NCBI GenBank assembly: GCA_017543645.1
Contig: JAFYFR010000028.1
Span: forward strand, 1-14,951
DNA: 14,951 nucleotides
Direction: 5' to 3'
From: Bacteroidales bacterium
GTDB taxonomy: Bacteria; Bacteroidota; Bacteroidia; Bacteroidales; UBA3824
Within the stretch, counting starts at the first letter, position 1. The number at the start of each line of letters is the position of its first letter. Both the position numbers and the translations under genes were made by a program. The notes under the pieces were generated by a model. The model saw only the letters and a program-made list of their open reading frames with translations, had not been told where the DNA came from and did no database searches. Below are positions 1-7,567 of the stretch, piece after piece.

Positions 1-348
1 CATTCCGCCCGAAATTTTAGAATGGGCGCAGATGTACCAATAGAACTTGCCGTTGCGGTAGATGGTTTGCGAAGCCCACGCGCGGTCATCTGCCCACGAA
101 AAAGTTTCAAGGGCAAGTGGCGAACCGTGGTCGGTGTAGTTTACCATATCGGTGGTGGAATACACGCGCCATTCTTGCATCCAAAAAAAATCGGCATTGT
201 CCTCATCGTGTCCTGTGTATACGTAGAGGGTGTCGTTGTGAACCATTGGTGCAGGGTCGGATGTAAACCACGTTTGCACCACAGGGTTTTGGGCGGATAA
301 GCCTCCCGCCGTCAACATTGATGTAATCAATAATAAGTGTCTTTTCAT
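1..348 (-). CDS. Secreted GH43-family glycosidase, N-terminal part (cut by window edge)
   Basis: This reading frame starts at ATG (complement of 346-348) and runs open for 116 codons off the left edge, so only the N-terminus is visible. Residues 1-19 form a signal peptide (KR, then a hydrophobic stretch, ending GLSA before QN). The mature start carries the GH43 first-blade pattern: FTSDPAPMVHNDTLYVYTG, with Asp31 in the position of the catalytic general base. Further on come VYSTTDMVNYTDHG and a segment ending YRNGKFYWYIC, both typical of the family. GH43 enzymes are five-bladed beta-propellers that remove arabinose or xylose units from plant glycans. The general acid and the pKa-tuning Asp lie outside the window, so activity and subfamily cannot be judged. 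It is divergent from a second GH43 gene 94 bp away, which supports a role in glycan use. The family call is firm; the substrate is unknown. Confidence 0.88.
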   Translation of the reverse strand, partial: MKRHLLLITSMLTAGGLSAQNPVVQTWFTSDPAPMVHNDTLYVYTGHDEDNADFFWMQEWRVYSTTDMVNYTDHGSPLALETFSWADDRAWASQTIYRNGKFYWYICAHSKISGGM

Positions 349-373
349 AGAGTATTATTTTAAAAATATTTCG

Positions 374-399
374 GTGTAAAAATAGTGTTTATTTTACAC
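374..399. promoter_or_regulatory. Inverted repeat between divergent GH43 genes (possible operator)
   Basis: Perfect 8-bp arms GTGTAAAA (374-381) and TTTTACAC (392-399) are separated by 10 bp in the 94-bp gap between the two GH43 starts. A TAnnTTTG-like box for the rightward gene (TATCTTTA, 408-415) lies just to the right. One for the leftward gene (TATTTTTA on the minus strand, 377-384) overlaps the left arm. The position fits a shared operator, but both promoter boxes are imperfect (the final G is A in each) and I see no clear -33 TTTG. Binding by a regulator is inference. Confidence 0.4.
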
Positions 400-442
400 T
401 TTATTACTATCTTTACCCCATAAATTTTTATTCTGATTTAAT

Positions 443-2482
443 ATGAAGAGACTTTTTTTAAGCATTGCAACATTTTGCGCCCTCACAGCGGCGGCGCAGA
501 ACCCCTATCTGCCTCTGTGGGAGCATCTTCCCGATGGCGAACCCCGTGTGTTTGAAGACCCCGACAACCCGGGAAAATACCGCGCGTACATCATCGGCTC
601 GCACGATACCCGCTACACCGACTACTGTGGCAACGATATCCGTATGTGGTCGGCGCCCGTTGAAAACCTTGCCGATTGGCGCGACGAAGGTCCTATCTTC
701 TCGTACTTTGTCAACGGACAGTGGGACACTATGTTCGCCCCTGACCTTGTGGAGGTTAACGACCGCGAAACAGGCAAGCGCACCTACTATCTATATCCCC
801 ATTCGCGCGGATGGAGGCGCATTCCTATGGTGTGCAAATCCGACCGCCCCGACGGACCTTTCACGCCCATCAACCTTACCCCCGACGGACGTGCCTGCGT
901 AGAAGGTTCGCTTATCGATTTCGACCCCTCGGTATTTATCGAGCCCGTCAACGACAAAAAAGACAAAGACTACAAAAAAGGATTCCGCGCATACGTTTTT
1001 TATGGTTTTCAACATTCAACTGCCTGTGAGTTAGACCAAAACACAATGTATTCGCAGCGTCCCGGCACTTCGCTTATCGACCCGTTTATACCCGCAAGCA
1101 CCCGCGACGGTAAACTCTTAGACAAGCCCGGTTCGGAATACAAAGCACTTTACAAAGGTCAGAACCCATTGGATTTCAATTTCTTTGAAGCATCGTCGAT
1201 ACGTCAGGTGGGCAACAAATATGTGATGGTATTTTCGGGATACAGCGGCACAGAATACGGTTTGGGAGCAACTAATTCGGCTCTACGCTATGCTTACGGC
1301 GATTCTCCGTTAGGTCCTTGGCGTTCGGGCGGAGTTTTGGTAGATTCGCGCGGCATTGTGCTCAACGAAGACGGCTCTGCTCTCACCGAAACCAACGCTG
1401 CACACAATACTCACGGCTCTATTCAAGAAATCAACGGTCAGTGGTATGTATTTTACCATCGTCCTCCGCGCGGTTTTGGATATGCCCGTCAGCCTATGGT
1501 GGCTCCTGTAAAAATCACTTGGGATAAAAAATCTGTTGCCGACGGTGGCACTGTAAAAATCACCGCTTACGACCCATACTCGCCTAATAATGAGTGGACT
1601 GCAAAGGCTACAAACGGCAAAGAGTACACCGGCGCAGAGGTTACAAGCGAAGGTTTTCAGATTTTCGGACTTCCACCTTATAAATATTACTCTGCCGGAC
1701 TTGCCTGCTATATGAGCAACAACAATTGGATGCAAGATAATCACGATGTTTGGAACAATTCGATGGATCTTGTGGGCATCACCAACAAAGGCGTTGTAGG
1801 TTTCAAATATTTTGGCTTTGGAGGATTAACATCTGATACCAAGGGTGTTAAAGCATTTGCCGGAATCAAAAAAGGCGATGGTGCAACGCTCAATATCAAC
1901 CTTTCGTCGCAAGGTCACGGAGCATTCAAAATCCACGTTATGCTCGACGGTCCATACGCCAACGCCACTTGGAAAGGCAAAGAAATCGGTGTAATAGAAG
2001 TGCCCGCCGACGCATCAAAATCGCCCAAAGTATATTCTATAAAAGTTCCTCAGGTAGAAGGACTTACTGGTAAACACGCCATCTATCTTGTAGCCGAAGG
2101 TCCCGATTTAGAAGAACCCAAACCCCGCAATCCGTGGGAACGCCGTCAATCAAACAAACCATACGGACTCTTTGACCTTCACGGCATTGGCTTTACCAAA
2201 GGCAACGAAACCATTGACATTCCGCAAGTGCCGCAAATCACCATCACCGCCGATGGCAATGCGCTCACAATTCCTTCACAACCGATTTTCTTTACCAATT
2301 TCAACGGTTATTACGAATGTAATCATTACCAGGTTTACGGTCCAATCACCGACAAATCAACCCTCAAAGTAGATTCCGACATCAAATCTGGAATGAAAAT
2401 CTCTATCAGCAAAATCACCGACGGTCGCGCCACCATCCGCGCCGAATACAACGGCAAAGAAAAGGTATTTTTGATTAACTAA
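443..2482 (+). CDS. Secreted GH43-family glycosidase with C-terminal CBM6-like and Ig-like regions
   Basis: The 679-aa product begins with a signal peptide (residues 1-19, ending TAAA before QN). The GH43 propeller covers about residues 25-365. Candidate catalytic residues are Asp39 in FEDPDNPG (general base), Asp161 in FDPSVF (pKa modulator) and Glu249 in FFEASSIR (general acid). The AAHNTHGSI segment (319-327) holds the conserved blade-5 histidine, and WYVFYHRP (334-341) follows. About residues 385-595 resemble a CBM6-type beta-sandwich (aromatic and Gly-rich, ending in a GIGF segment), and the last 80 or so residues look like a small Ig-like domain. The likely job is removal of arabinose or xylose side chains from plant polysaccharide, in the periplasm or outside the cell. 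The ATG at 443 gives the signal peptide directly. Exact subfamily and substrate cannot be set by eye, and the two C-terminal domain calls are weaker than the GH43 call. Confidence 0.87.
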   Translation: MKRLFLSIATFCALTAAAQNPYLPLWEHLPDGEPRVFEDPDNPGKYRAYIIGSHDTRYTDYCGNDIRMWSAPVENLADWRDEGPIFSYFVNGQWDTMFAPDLVEVNDRETGKRTYYLYPHSRGWRRIPMVCKSDRPDGPFTPINLTPDGRACVEGSLIDFDPSVFIEPVNDKKDKDYKKGFRAYVFYGFQHSTACELDQNTMYSQRPGTSLIDPFIPASTRDGKLLDKPGSEYKALYKGQNPLDFNFFEASSIRQVGNKYVMVFSGYSGTEYGLGATNSALRYAYGDSPLGPWRSGGVLVDSRGIVLNEDGSALTETNAAHNTHGSIQEINGQWYVFYHRPPRGFGYARQPMVAPVKITWDKKSVADGGTVKITAYDPYSPNNEWTAKATNGKEYTGAEVTSEGFQIFGLPPYKYYSAGLACYMSNNNWMQDNHDVWNNSMDLVGITNKGVVGFKYFGFGGLTSDTKGVKAFAGIKKGDGATLNINLSSQGHGAFKIHVMLDGPYANATWKGKEIGVIEVPADASKSPKVYSIKVPQVEGLTGKHAIYLVAEGPDLEEPKPRNPWERRQSNKPYGLFDLHGIGFTKGNETIDIPQVPQITITADGNALTIPSQPIFFTNFNGYYECNHYQVYGPITDKSTLKVDSDIKSGMKISISKITDGRATIRAEYNGKEKVFLIN

Positions 2483-2502
2483 TACATTGTAAAATTTTAA
2501 TA

Positions 2503-2546
2503 TTCACCGGGTTAATGAGAAGGATTAATCCGGTGAAGTTTTTTTT
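2503..2546 (+). terminator. Intrinsic terminator of the GH43 gene
   Basis: The left arm TTCACCGGGTTAAT (2503-2516) pairs with ATTAATCCGGTGAA (2524-2537) over 14 positions with one G-T wobble and a 7-nt loop. A run of eight T follows at 2539-2546. It lies 20 bp after the stop codon of the GH43 gene. Confidence 0.92.
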
Positions 2547-2571
2547 GGGGGATATTGTTTTTTAAAAATAT

Positions 2572-2602
2572 TTTGCAATCTAAAACAAAACTATTACATT
2601 TG
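2572..2602 (+). promoter_or_regulatory. Consensus Bacteroidota promoter upstream of the orfA gene
   Basis: TTTG at 2572-2575 is followed after 19 bp by TACATTTG at 2595-2602, an exact match to the Bacteroidota housekeeping pattern TTTG-N19/20-TAnnTTTG. Transcription would start near 2606-2609 and give an untranslated leader of about 90 nt before the ATG at 2700. It is the best promoter match in the window. Confidence 0.75.
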
Positions 2603-2675
2603 TTTGCAAGTTAATTATTTATTCTATTAAAGAATTGATAACCACAATAATAGATTTGTCTTACACTAAAAAAAG

Positions 2676-2697
2676 TTGACTCACAACAACGAGTCAA
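2676..2697 (+). promoter_or_regulatory. Stem-loop directly before the orfA start codon
   Basis: Perfect 7-bp arms TTGACTC (2676-2682) and GAGTCAA (2691-2697) enclose an 8-nt loop, ACAACAAC. The stem ends two bases before the ATG at 2700, so in mRNA it would cover the ribosome-binding region. Insertion sequences often limit transposase expression with a structure here; that role is inference. Confidence 0.5.
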
Positions 2698-2699
2698 AA

Positions 2700-3110
2700 A
2701 TGTATAAATACAAGACAGCGAAACGAGAAAAGTATTACGAAGAAGTGATACGGTTGCACTTTGAGAAAGGCTACGGCGAAGACCGTATAGCGAAAATTTT
2801 ACCGATAGGACATATCACAGTTGGCAGATGGATTGCTAACTTGGTAGCCGAAAACAAACACAATCCAGACTTTAACGCTATGCGAAAGAAAAAACAGAAG
2901 GCAGCATCGCGCGAACAGCACAAAGCGGGACATCAAGAGAGCTCTCTTGACGACAAGGACGAGGTAGCCAAACTCAAATCAGAGATCGAGCAGTTGCACA
3001 AAGAACTTGACTATGAAAGGCTTAGAGCGACAGCCTATAATACAATGATAGACATCGCCGAAAAGAAATTCAGCATTTCGATAAGAAAAAAACGTGGCGC
3101 CAAACAGTAG
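2700..3110 (+). CDS. Solitary transposase OrfA-like protein (IS3-type HTH plus coiled coil), no OrfB
   Basis: The 136-aa product has an N-terminal helix-turn-helix (about residues 10-52; segments EEVIRLHFEKGYGEDRIAKI and ITVGRWIANLVAENK). A basic linker (62-76) and a coiled coil (about 85-112, DEVAKLKSEIEQLHKELDYE) follow, then a Lys/Arg-rich tail ending GAKQ. This is the architecture of the small OrfA of two-ORF, IS3-like elements, which binds the element ends. The ATG at 2700 is preferred over an upstream in-frame TTG at 2676, because the latter lies inside a stem-loop. A run of seven A (3086-3092) sits in the right register for -1 frameshifting, as in IS3 elements. However, the -1 frame runs only to a stop near 3229 and shows no DDE-integrase signature, so the catalytic partner is missing. 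It is either a remnant of a decayed element or a retained DNA-binding protein. The reading frame itself is intact. Confidence 0.72.
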   Translation: MYKYKTAKREKYYEEVIRLHFEKGYGEDRIAKILPIGHITVGRWIANLVAENKHNPDFNAMRKKKQKAASREQHKAGHQESSLDDKDEVAKLKSEIEQLHKELDYERLRATAYNTMIDIAEKKFSISIRKKRGAKQ

Positions 3111-3186
3111 AAACCCTGCGGGCAATAGTCTGTCTGATGCCGGATTTTTTTGCCAAATATATATTTCAACTTTTAATTATCGATTA

Positions 3187-5211
3187 TCACCATACTTTCA
3201 CCCTTTTTGCCGGGGCTAAATACATTTTGTCTTTGGACTTGATATTGAACGCCTTGTACCATTCGTCGATGTGTGGTAACGCACCGTTTACACGCCATTT
3301 GGCATTGGAGTGAGGGTCGTTTTTTATCTGGTCGCGGAGGCTCAGCTCGGTACGGTTTTCTGCCCAGATAAGTCCGTAGCTAAGGAAGAAACGCTGTTCG
3401 GGGGTGAAACCGTCAAGCGTTTTGAGCGGGTTTTGTAGCATGTAGTTCTTCATAGCACGCATCGAGATGTTCAAACCTCCGTTGTCGGCGATGTTTTCGC
3501 CGAGAGTTAGACTTCCGTTGCACCTTATACCGGGCAGCACCTCTATGTTGTCGAAAAACTTGCGCATTACGTCGGTGCGGCTTTCAAATTGTTTCTGGTC
3601 GTTATCTGTCCACCAGTTGCTTAGGTTGCCGCTGCAGTCGTATTGTGCGCCTTGGTCGTCGAAACCGTGTGTCATTTCGTGGCCAATCACCACGCCGATA
3701 GCACCGTAGTTGCAGGCTTCGTCGGCGTCAGGATTAAAAAACGGCGGCTGAAGTATTCCTGCCGGAAAGCAAATTTCGTTAGTGGCGGGATTGTAGTATG
3801 CGTTTACGGTCTGCGGAGTCATGTGCCAGTCGTCGCGAGTGGTGGGCTTGTTTACGTGGGTGTTGATATAGTCGAGGTTGGTAAAGCGTGCTATGGCGAA
3901 AGAGTTTTCTAACAAAGATTTTTCAGGGTCGATGTCTAATCCCGCAATGCTTTTCCACTTGTCGGGGTAGCCGATTTTCACATAAAAGCTGTCCAGCTTC
4001 TGATAGGCCTTTTGTTTGGTGGCGCCGCTCATCCATTGCGCCTCAGAGATACGCTGGCGGAGGGCGGCCTGGAGATTCTTAACAATCTCAAGCATACGGT
4101 TCTTGCTTGATTCGGGGAAATATTTTGCCACATAGATTTTGCCTACAGCCATGCCGAGCGTGCCGTTGACATATTGCACAGCCTTTTCCCAGCGTTGGCG
4201 GTCTTGCGACGCTCCCGAAATCACTTTGCTGAACTCAAAATCCGCCTCACGGAAACGGTCGTCTAAAAGGTTGTCGCAATGATAGAGAATGATGAATTTT
4301 GCATAGGACTTGAGAGTGCTTAGAGCGGTTTCCTTGAAGAATATTTCCACACCTTTAATAAAATCGGGCTGGTTGACGCTTACCGAGTCGATAGCCGGAA
4401 TAGATGAGTTGAGAAGGATGCTGCCCCAGTCGATGCCGTTGTAATCGGTTACAAGGTCGGAATATGATATTTTGTGATAGTTTTCTTTAACGTCGCGCAG
4501 TTCGGTGTACGACTTGCTGATCTTGGCGATTTCGGTTTCAAAACTGATAATCTCGGTAGCGTTGGCTTGTGCAGTATTAGAGTCGTAACCTGCGAGCACA
4601 AAGAGTTTTGCGATAAAATCTGCGTAACTTTTGCGGATATTCACCGAAACGCTGTCCTGAAGAAGATAGTAATCGGGATTGCTGAGCACAAGTCCGCTCT
4701 GTTCTATGTAGATGAGGTTTTTGGTAGCGTCCTGCTTGTCTACCGAGCAGTACATTTCAAAAATATTGATGTTGATGTTGTAGAGCGAGAGTTTTGCGCC
4801 CTCAATCTGATATTCAATTATGTTTTTTACCCTGTCGATGGCTTGGAGATAGGGGATAACTGGGTTTGCGCTTTCGCGGTTAAGCCTTGTGCTGTCCATC
4901 ATCAGGTTGTATAGGTCTCCGATTTTTTGTTGGTCGGTGCCGTGGGCGAAGTTTTGCGACGACATTTCGGTAATCAGGTCTCTTATGCGCTCGTTGTTTT
5001 GTTTGCCGAGAATGGCGAACTGACCGTATTTTGAGTATTCGGGCGGCATTGGGTTGTTTTTTAGCCATCCGCCAACGGCGTATTTATAAAAATCTTTTCC
5101 GGGACGTATGGCGGCGTCCATGTTAGCCCTGTCGATGCCCAGTCCTGCATTTTGTGCCGAAACCGAAGCCGACAATAGGGTAAAGACTACAATCAAATGT
5201 CTGAATTTCAT
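3187..5211 (-). CDS. Secreted M13-family zinc metallopeptidase (neprilysin/PepO-like)
   Basis: The 674-aa protein is an M13 endopeptidase. The zinc site is HEMTH (His511, Glu512, His515) followed by GFDDQGAQYD. The third ligand, Glu572, lies in ENIADNGG (572-579) with the conserved Asp576. NAYYNPATNEICFPAGIL and the C-terminal VKVW end are also typical. Length fits the family (about 650-700 aa). The start at 5211 gives a clean signal peptide (residues 1-20, ending ASVSA before QN); a longer in-frame reading to 5337 adds 42 residues that place a second hydrophobic stretch in front and is unlikely. Unlike mammalian neprilysin there is no N-terminal membrane anchor, so the enzyme should be periplasmic or secreted, where it would cleave oligopeptides. 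It is divergent from asd (186-bp gap) and converges with the orfA gene (76-bp gap). Confidence 0.95.
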   Translation of the reverse strand: MKFRHLIVVFTLLSASVSAQNAGLGIDRANMDAAIRPGKDFYKYAVGGWLKNNPMPPEYSKYGQFAILGKQNNERIRDLITEMSSQNFAHGTDQQKIGDLYNLMMDSTRLNRESANPVIPYLQAIDRVKNIIEYQIEGAKLSLYNININIFEMYCSVDKQDATKNLIYIEQSGLVLSNPDYYLLQDSVSVNIRKSYADFIAKLFVLAGYDSNTAQANATEIISFETEIAKISKSYTELRDVKENYHKISYSDLVTDYNGIDWGSILLNSSIPAIDSVSVNQPDFIKGVEIFFKETALSTLKSYAKFIILYHCDNLLDDRFREADFEFSKVISGASQDRQRWEKAVQYVNGTLGMAVGKIYVAKYFPESSKNRMLEIVKNLQAALRQRISEAQWMSGATKQKAYQKLDSFYVKIGYPDKWKSIAGLDIDPEKSLLENSFAIARFTNLDYINTHVNKPTTRDDWHMTPQTVNAYYNPATNEICFPAGILQPPFFNPDADEACNYGAIGVVIGHEMTHGFDDQGAQYDCSGNLSNWWTDNDQKQFESRTDVMRKFFDNIEVLPGIRCNGSLTLGENIADNGGLNISMRAMKNYMLQNPLKTLDGFTPEQRFFLSYGLIWAENRTELSLRDQIKNDPHSNAKWRVNGALPHIDEWYKAFNIKSKDKMYLAPAKRVKVW

Positions 5212-5250
5212 ATTGTTAAGTATAATTAGAGTAATTGTTTTTTTGTTATG

Positions 5251-5258
5251 CAAAGTAA
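5251..5258 (-). promoter_or_regulatory. Possible -7 box for the M13 peptidase gene
   Basis: On the minus strand TTACTTTG matches TAnnTTTG at seven of eight positions, about 40 nt before the ATG at 5211. No good -33 TTTG is seen at the usual distance, so this is tentative. Confidence 0.3.
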
Positions 5259-5340
5259 ATAAAAAAATAACAACATGTGTAAAATTATAAATCAAATCTG
5301 TTGCAAATATTAAATCATAATTAAATTTGAAAAACAACCG

Positions 5341-5369
5341 TTTGAAATCTCGTTAAATATGTATTTTTG
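5341..5369 (+). promoter_or_regulatory. Promoter of asd
   Basis: TTTG at 5341-5344 and an exact TATTTTTG (TAnnTTTG) at 5362-5369, spaced by 17 bp, slightly short of the usual 19-20. The predicted start leaves a leader of only about 20-25 nt, too short for a lysine riboswitch or other leader-based control. Confidence 0.6.
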
Positions 5370-5397
5370 GAAAATTTTTTTTTAAACATTACACACG

Positions 5398-6408
5398 ATG
5401 AAAGTAGCAATAGTAGGTGCGAGCGGAGCAGTAGGACAAGAGTTCCTCCGTATTCTCGCAGAAAGGAATTTCCCGATTGATGAGTTGGTATTGTTTGGTT
5501 CTCAGCGCAGTGCCGGCACTAAGTACACCTTCAAAGGAAAAGAGTACGAAGTAAAACTTCTTCAGCACAATGATGATTTCAAAGGCGTGGACATAGCCTT
5601 CACATCAGCGGGAGCAGGCACTTCAAAAGAATTTGCTGCCGACATTACAAAATACGGCGCGGTGATGATCGACAATTCGAGCGCGTTCCGTATGGACGAC
5701 GACGTTCCGTTGGTAGTTCCCGAGTGCAATCCCGAGGACGCTCTCAACCGTCCGCGCGGCATTATAGCCAACCCTAACTGCACCACTATCATGATGGTTG
5801 TGGTTCTGCAGCCGATAGAGAAACTTTCGCACATCAAGCGTATCCACGTGTCGAGCTATCAGTCGGCATCGGGAGCGGGTGCCGCTGCAATGGCAGAACT
5901 CGAGCAACAATACAAAGAAATACTTGCAGGTGAGAAAGTTACAGTTAAGAAATTTCCACACCAGCTGGCATACAACGTGATTCCCCAGGTTGACGTGTTC
6001 CAGCCCAACGGCTACACCAAGGAGGAGATGAAGATGTACAACGAGACCCGCAAAATCATGCACTCAGACGTTAAATGCTCGGCTACATGCGTAAGAGTTT
6101 CGTCGCTCCGTAGCCATTCTGAGTCGGTTTGGATCGAGACAGAAAAGCCTCTCAGCGTGGAGGAAGTTAAGAAAGTGGTTGCCGCCGCTCCTGGTTGCAC
6201 ATTGAAAGACGACCCGTCTAACCTTATATATCCAATGCCGTTGGAGACAGCCGGACACGATGATGTTTACGTAGGACGTATCCGCAAGGATATTTCCGAC
6301 GACAACGGAATCACCCTTTGGCTCAGCGGCGACCAGATTCGCAAAGGTGCGGCTCTCAACGCCGTACAGATTGCCGAATATCTGATAAAGGTTGGTAACG
6401 TAAAATAA
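5398..6408 (+). CDS. asd: Aspartate-semialdehyde dehydrogenase
   Basis: The 336-aa cytoplasmic enzyme reduces L-aspartyl-4-phosphate to L-aspartate-4-semialdehyde with NADPH. This is the second step of the path to lysine, diaminopimelate, threonine and methionine. The N-terminal nucleotide-binding loop is GASGAVG (7-13). The catalytic cysteine is Cys128 in [20 protein letters not shown] (152-165) and the segment with Arg238 and catalytic His240 ([13 protein letters not shown]) follow, with GRIRKD and [24 protein letters not shown] near the end. All key residues are present and the length is normal for the family. The ATG at 5398 follows a promoter-like leader. The gene appears to be transcribed alone or with the CNNM gene downstream (82 bp), from which it is separated by two palindromic repeat units. 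Confidence 0.98.
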   Translation: MKVAIVGASGAVGQEFLRILAERNFPIDELVLFGSQRSAGTKYTFKGKEYEVKLLQHNDDFKGVDIAFTSAGAGTSKEFAADITKYGAVMIDNSSAFRMDDDVPLVVPECNPEDALNRPRGIIANPNCTTIMMVVVLQPIEKLSHIKRIHVSSYQSASGAGAAAMAELEQQYKEILAGEKVTVKKFPHQLAYNVIPQVDVFQPNGYTKEEMKMYNETRKIMHSDVKCSATCVRVSSLRSHSESVWIETEKPLSVEEVKKVVAAAPGCTLKDDPSNLIYPMPLETAGHDDVYVGRIRKDISDDNGITLWLSGDQIRKGAALNAVQIAEYLIKVGNVK

Positions 6409-6411
6409 TCA

Positions 6412-6441
6412 TGTAGGGGCGTGCCGTGGCGTGTCCCTGCA
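6412..6441. repeat. Palindromic repeat, copy 1 (degenerate)
   Basis: An imperfect palindrome starts TGTAGGGGCGTGCC and ends GGCGTGTCCCTGCA, around a core of GTGCCGTGGCG. It lies 3 bp after the asd stop codon. It shares its core and flanks with copies 2 (15 bp further right) and 3 (near 12560), all in the same orientation. Such elements resemble REP/BIME intergenic palindromes. Confidence 0.7.
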
Positions 6442-6454
6442 TCCAAAATATTAT

Positions 6455-6482
6455 TGGGGACGTGCCACAGCGCGTCCCTACA
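6455..6482. repeat. Palindromic repeat, copy 2
   Basis: The outer arms GGGACG (6457-6462) and CGTCCC (6473-6478) flank the core TGCCACAGCG, followed by TACA. The core reads ACA where copies 1 and 3 have GTG. The element ends 8 bp before the ATG of the CNNM gene, occupying the place of a ribosome-binding site. Confidence 0.75.
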
Positions 6483-6490
6483 ATTTTAAT

Positions 6491-7537
6491 ATGGCATTAT
6501 TAATTACATATTTCCTCGCCTCGCTGTTGATTTCGTTTATGTGTTCGCTGATGGAGAGCGTATTGCTAAGCGTAACGCCTACATTTATAAAAATAAACGT
6601 AAATTCAGAATTCAAAGGGGTGAAAAAATTATGCCGGCTTAAGCAGAATGTCGACAAGCCTCTTGCCGCCATTCTTTCGCTCAACACCGTTGCCAATACC
6701 GCTGGTGCTGCCATGGTGGGAGCTCAGGCCGCCAAGGTGTACGGAAGCGAGAGTCTCGGCATTGTGTCGGCGCTCTTGACTGTTCTGATACTTATTTTTT
6801 CGGAGATTACGCCCAAGACCATCGGTTCTAAATACTGGGAAAAACTTGCTGGGGTTGTCGGACACATGATTAGCATTACCACAGTCGTAACATTCCCCCT
6901 TGTGATAATAATTCTCCAGCTGACTAAATTGTTCAAGAAAAACACAAACCTCCCCACCACCAGCCGCGAGGAGATTTCGGCACTCGCCACAATAGGCACG
7001 GAGGAAGGCATTTTCAAGGAGACAGAAAATACTATCATCCAGAATCTTATGAAACTGAAAAACTACCGTGTGAGCGATATTATGACTCCGCGCGTAGTGG
7101 TGTCGGCGGCAGATGAGGAGATGACATTGGGCGAGTTTCTCGACAACAAAGACTATCTCCGTTTCTCGCGCATACCCGTCTTTGTGGGCAACGACGAAAA
7201 CATCGTGGGATACGTATTCCGCCAGCAGGTGATGGAGAGCCTTGCCGAAGACCACGACCTGCTAAAACTCAAAGACTTAAAACGCAACATAGTGGTAGTG
7301 CCTAACACCAAGCCGGTGTTCTCGCTTTGGGAAGACCTGCTAAAGAAAAAAGAGCAGATAGCCCTCGTGGTAGACGAGTACGGCGGTATGGACGGCATTG
7401 CCACCATGGAGGATATTATCGAGACCCTTCTCGGATTCGAGATTATCGACGAGAAAGATACCGTTGCCGACATGCAGCAGTTTGCCCGCGAGCGTTGGCA
7501 GCAAAGGCAGAACAAGTACAAGTATTTGGAAAAATAG
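6491..7537 (+). CDS. CNNM/CBS-domain membrane protein without the C-terminal CorC/HlyC domain
   Basis: The 348-aa inner-membrane protein has the CNNM (DUF21) transmembrane module in about residues 1-150. This contains an N-terminal helix with the MESVLLSVT motif (21-29), a second segment around NTVANTAGAAMVGAQA, a third ending in SEITPKT (104-110), and a fourth at about 124-143. A pair of CBS domains follows (about 195-315), with DIMTPR (196-201) and VVDEYGGMDGIATMEDIIETLLG-type signatures (from 293). Relatives (CorC/HlyC, CorB, mammalian CNNM) are linked to Mg2+ or Co2+ transport and resistance; many add a CorC_HlyC domain after the CBS pair, which is absent here. The ATG at 6491 was chosen because an upstream GTG at 6431 would make the palindromic repeat coding. 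The last bases overlap a stem-loop. Confidence 0.9.
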   Translation: MALLITYFLASLLISFMCSLMESVLLSVTPTFIKINVNSEFKGVKKLCRLKQNVDKPLAAILSLNTVANTAGAAMVGAQAAKVYGSESLGIVSALLTVLILIFSEITPKTIGSKYWEKLAGVVGHMISITTVVTFPLVIIILQLTKLFKKNTNLPTTSREEISALATIGTEEGIFKETENTIIQNLMKLKNYRVSDIMTPRVVVSAADEEMTLGEFLDNKDYLRFSRIPVFVGNDENIVGYVFRQQVMESLAEDHDLLKLKDLKRNIVVVPNTKPVFSLWEDLLKKKEQIALVVDEYGGMDGIATMEDIIETLLGFEIIDEKDTVADMQQFARERWQQRQNKYKYLEK

Positions 7538-7562
7538 CGGCGCAGGCCATCGTGCCGCTATT
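7530..7562 (-). terminator. Intrinsic terminator between convergent genes
   Basis: Perfect 9-bp arms AATAGCGGC (7533-7541) and GCCGCTATT (7554-7562) flank a 12-nt loop. On the minus strand the stem runs into a short T run (complement of 7530-7533), so it fits the end of the lipoprotein operon. The left arm includes the stop codon of the CNNM gene. On the plus strand no T run follows, so it would act there only as a stem. Confidence 0.65.
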
Positions 7563-7567
7563 AGCCG

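Noticed and set aside
22..300. 92-aa plus-strand open frame at the left edge
   Set aside because: It is antisense to the partial GH43 gene, whose minus-strand translation has a signal peptide and family motifs.
3093..3231. -1 frame after the A7 run as a remnant OrfB
   Set aside because: The frame is about 45 codons and shows no DDE-integrase motif; it soon runs into DNA belonging to the M13 gene.
5212..5337. 42-residue N-terminal extension of the M13 peptidase
   Set aside because: It is A/T-rich promoter-region DNA; the internal Met gives a normal signal peptide.
5370..5397. Lysine riboswitch before asd
   Set aside because: The leader after the likely promoter is only about 25 nt, far too short.
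6629..7255. 208-aa minus-strand open frame
   Set aside because: Shadow of the CNNM gene; no domain, lipobox or leader, while the plus-strand frame has clear CBS motifs.
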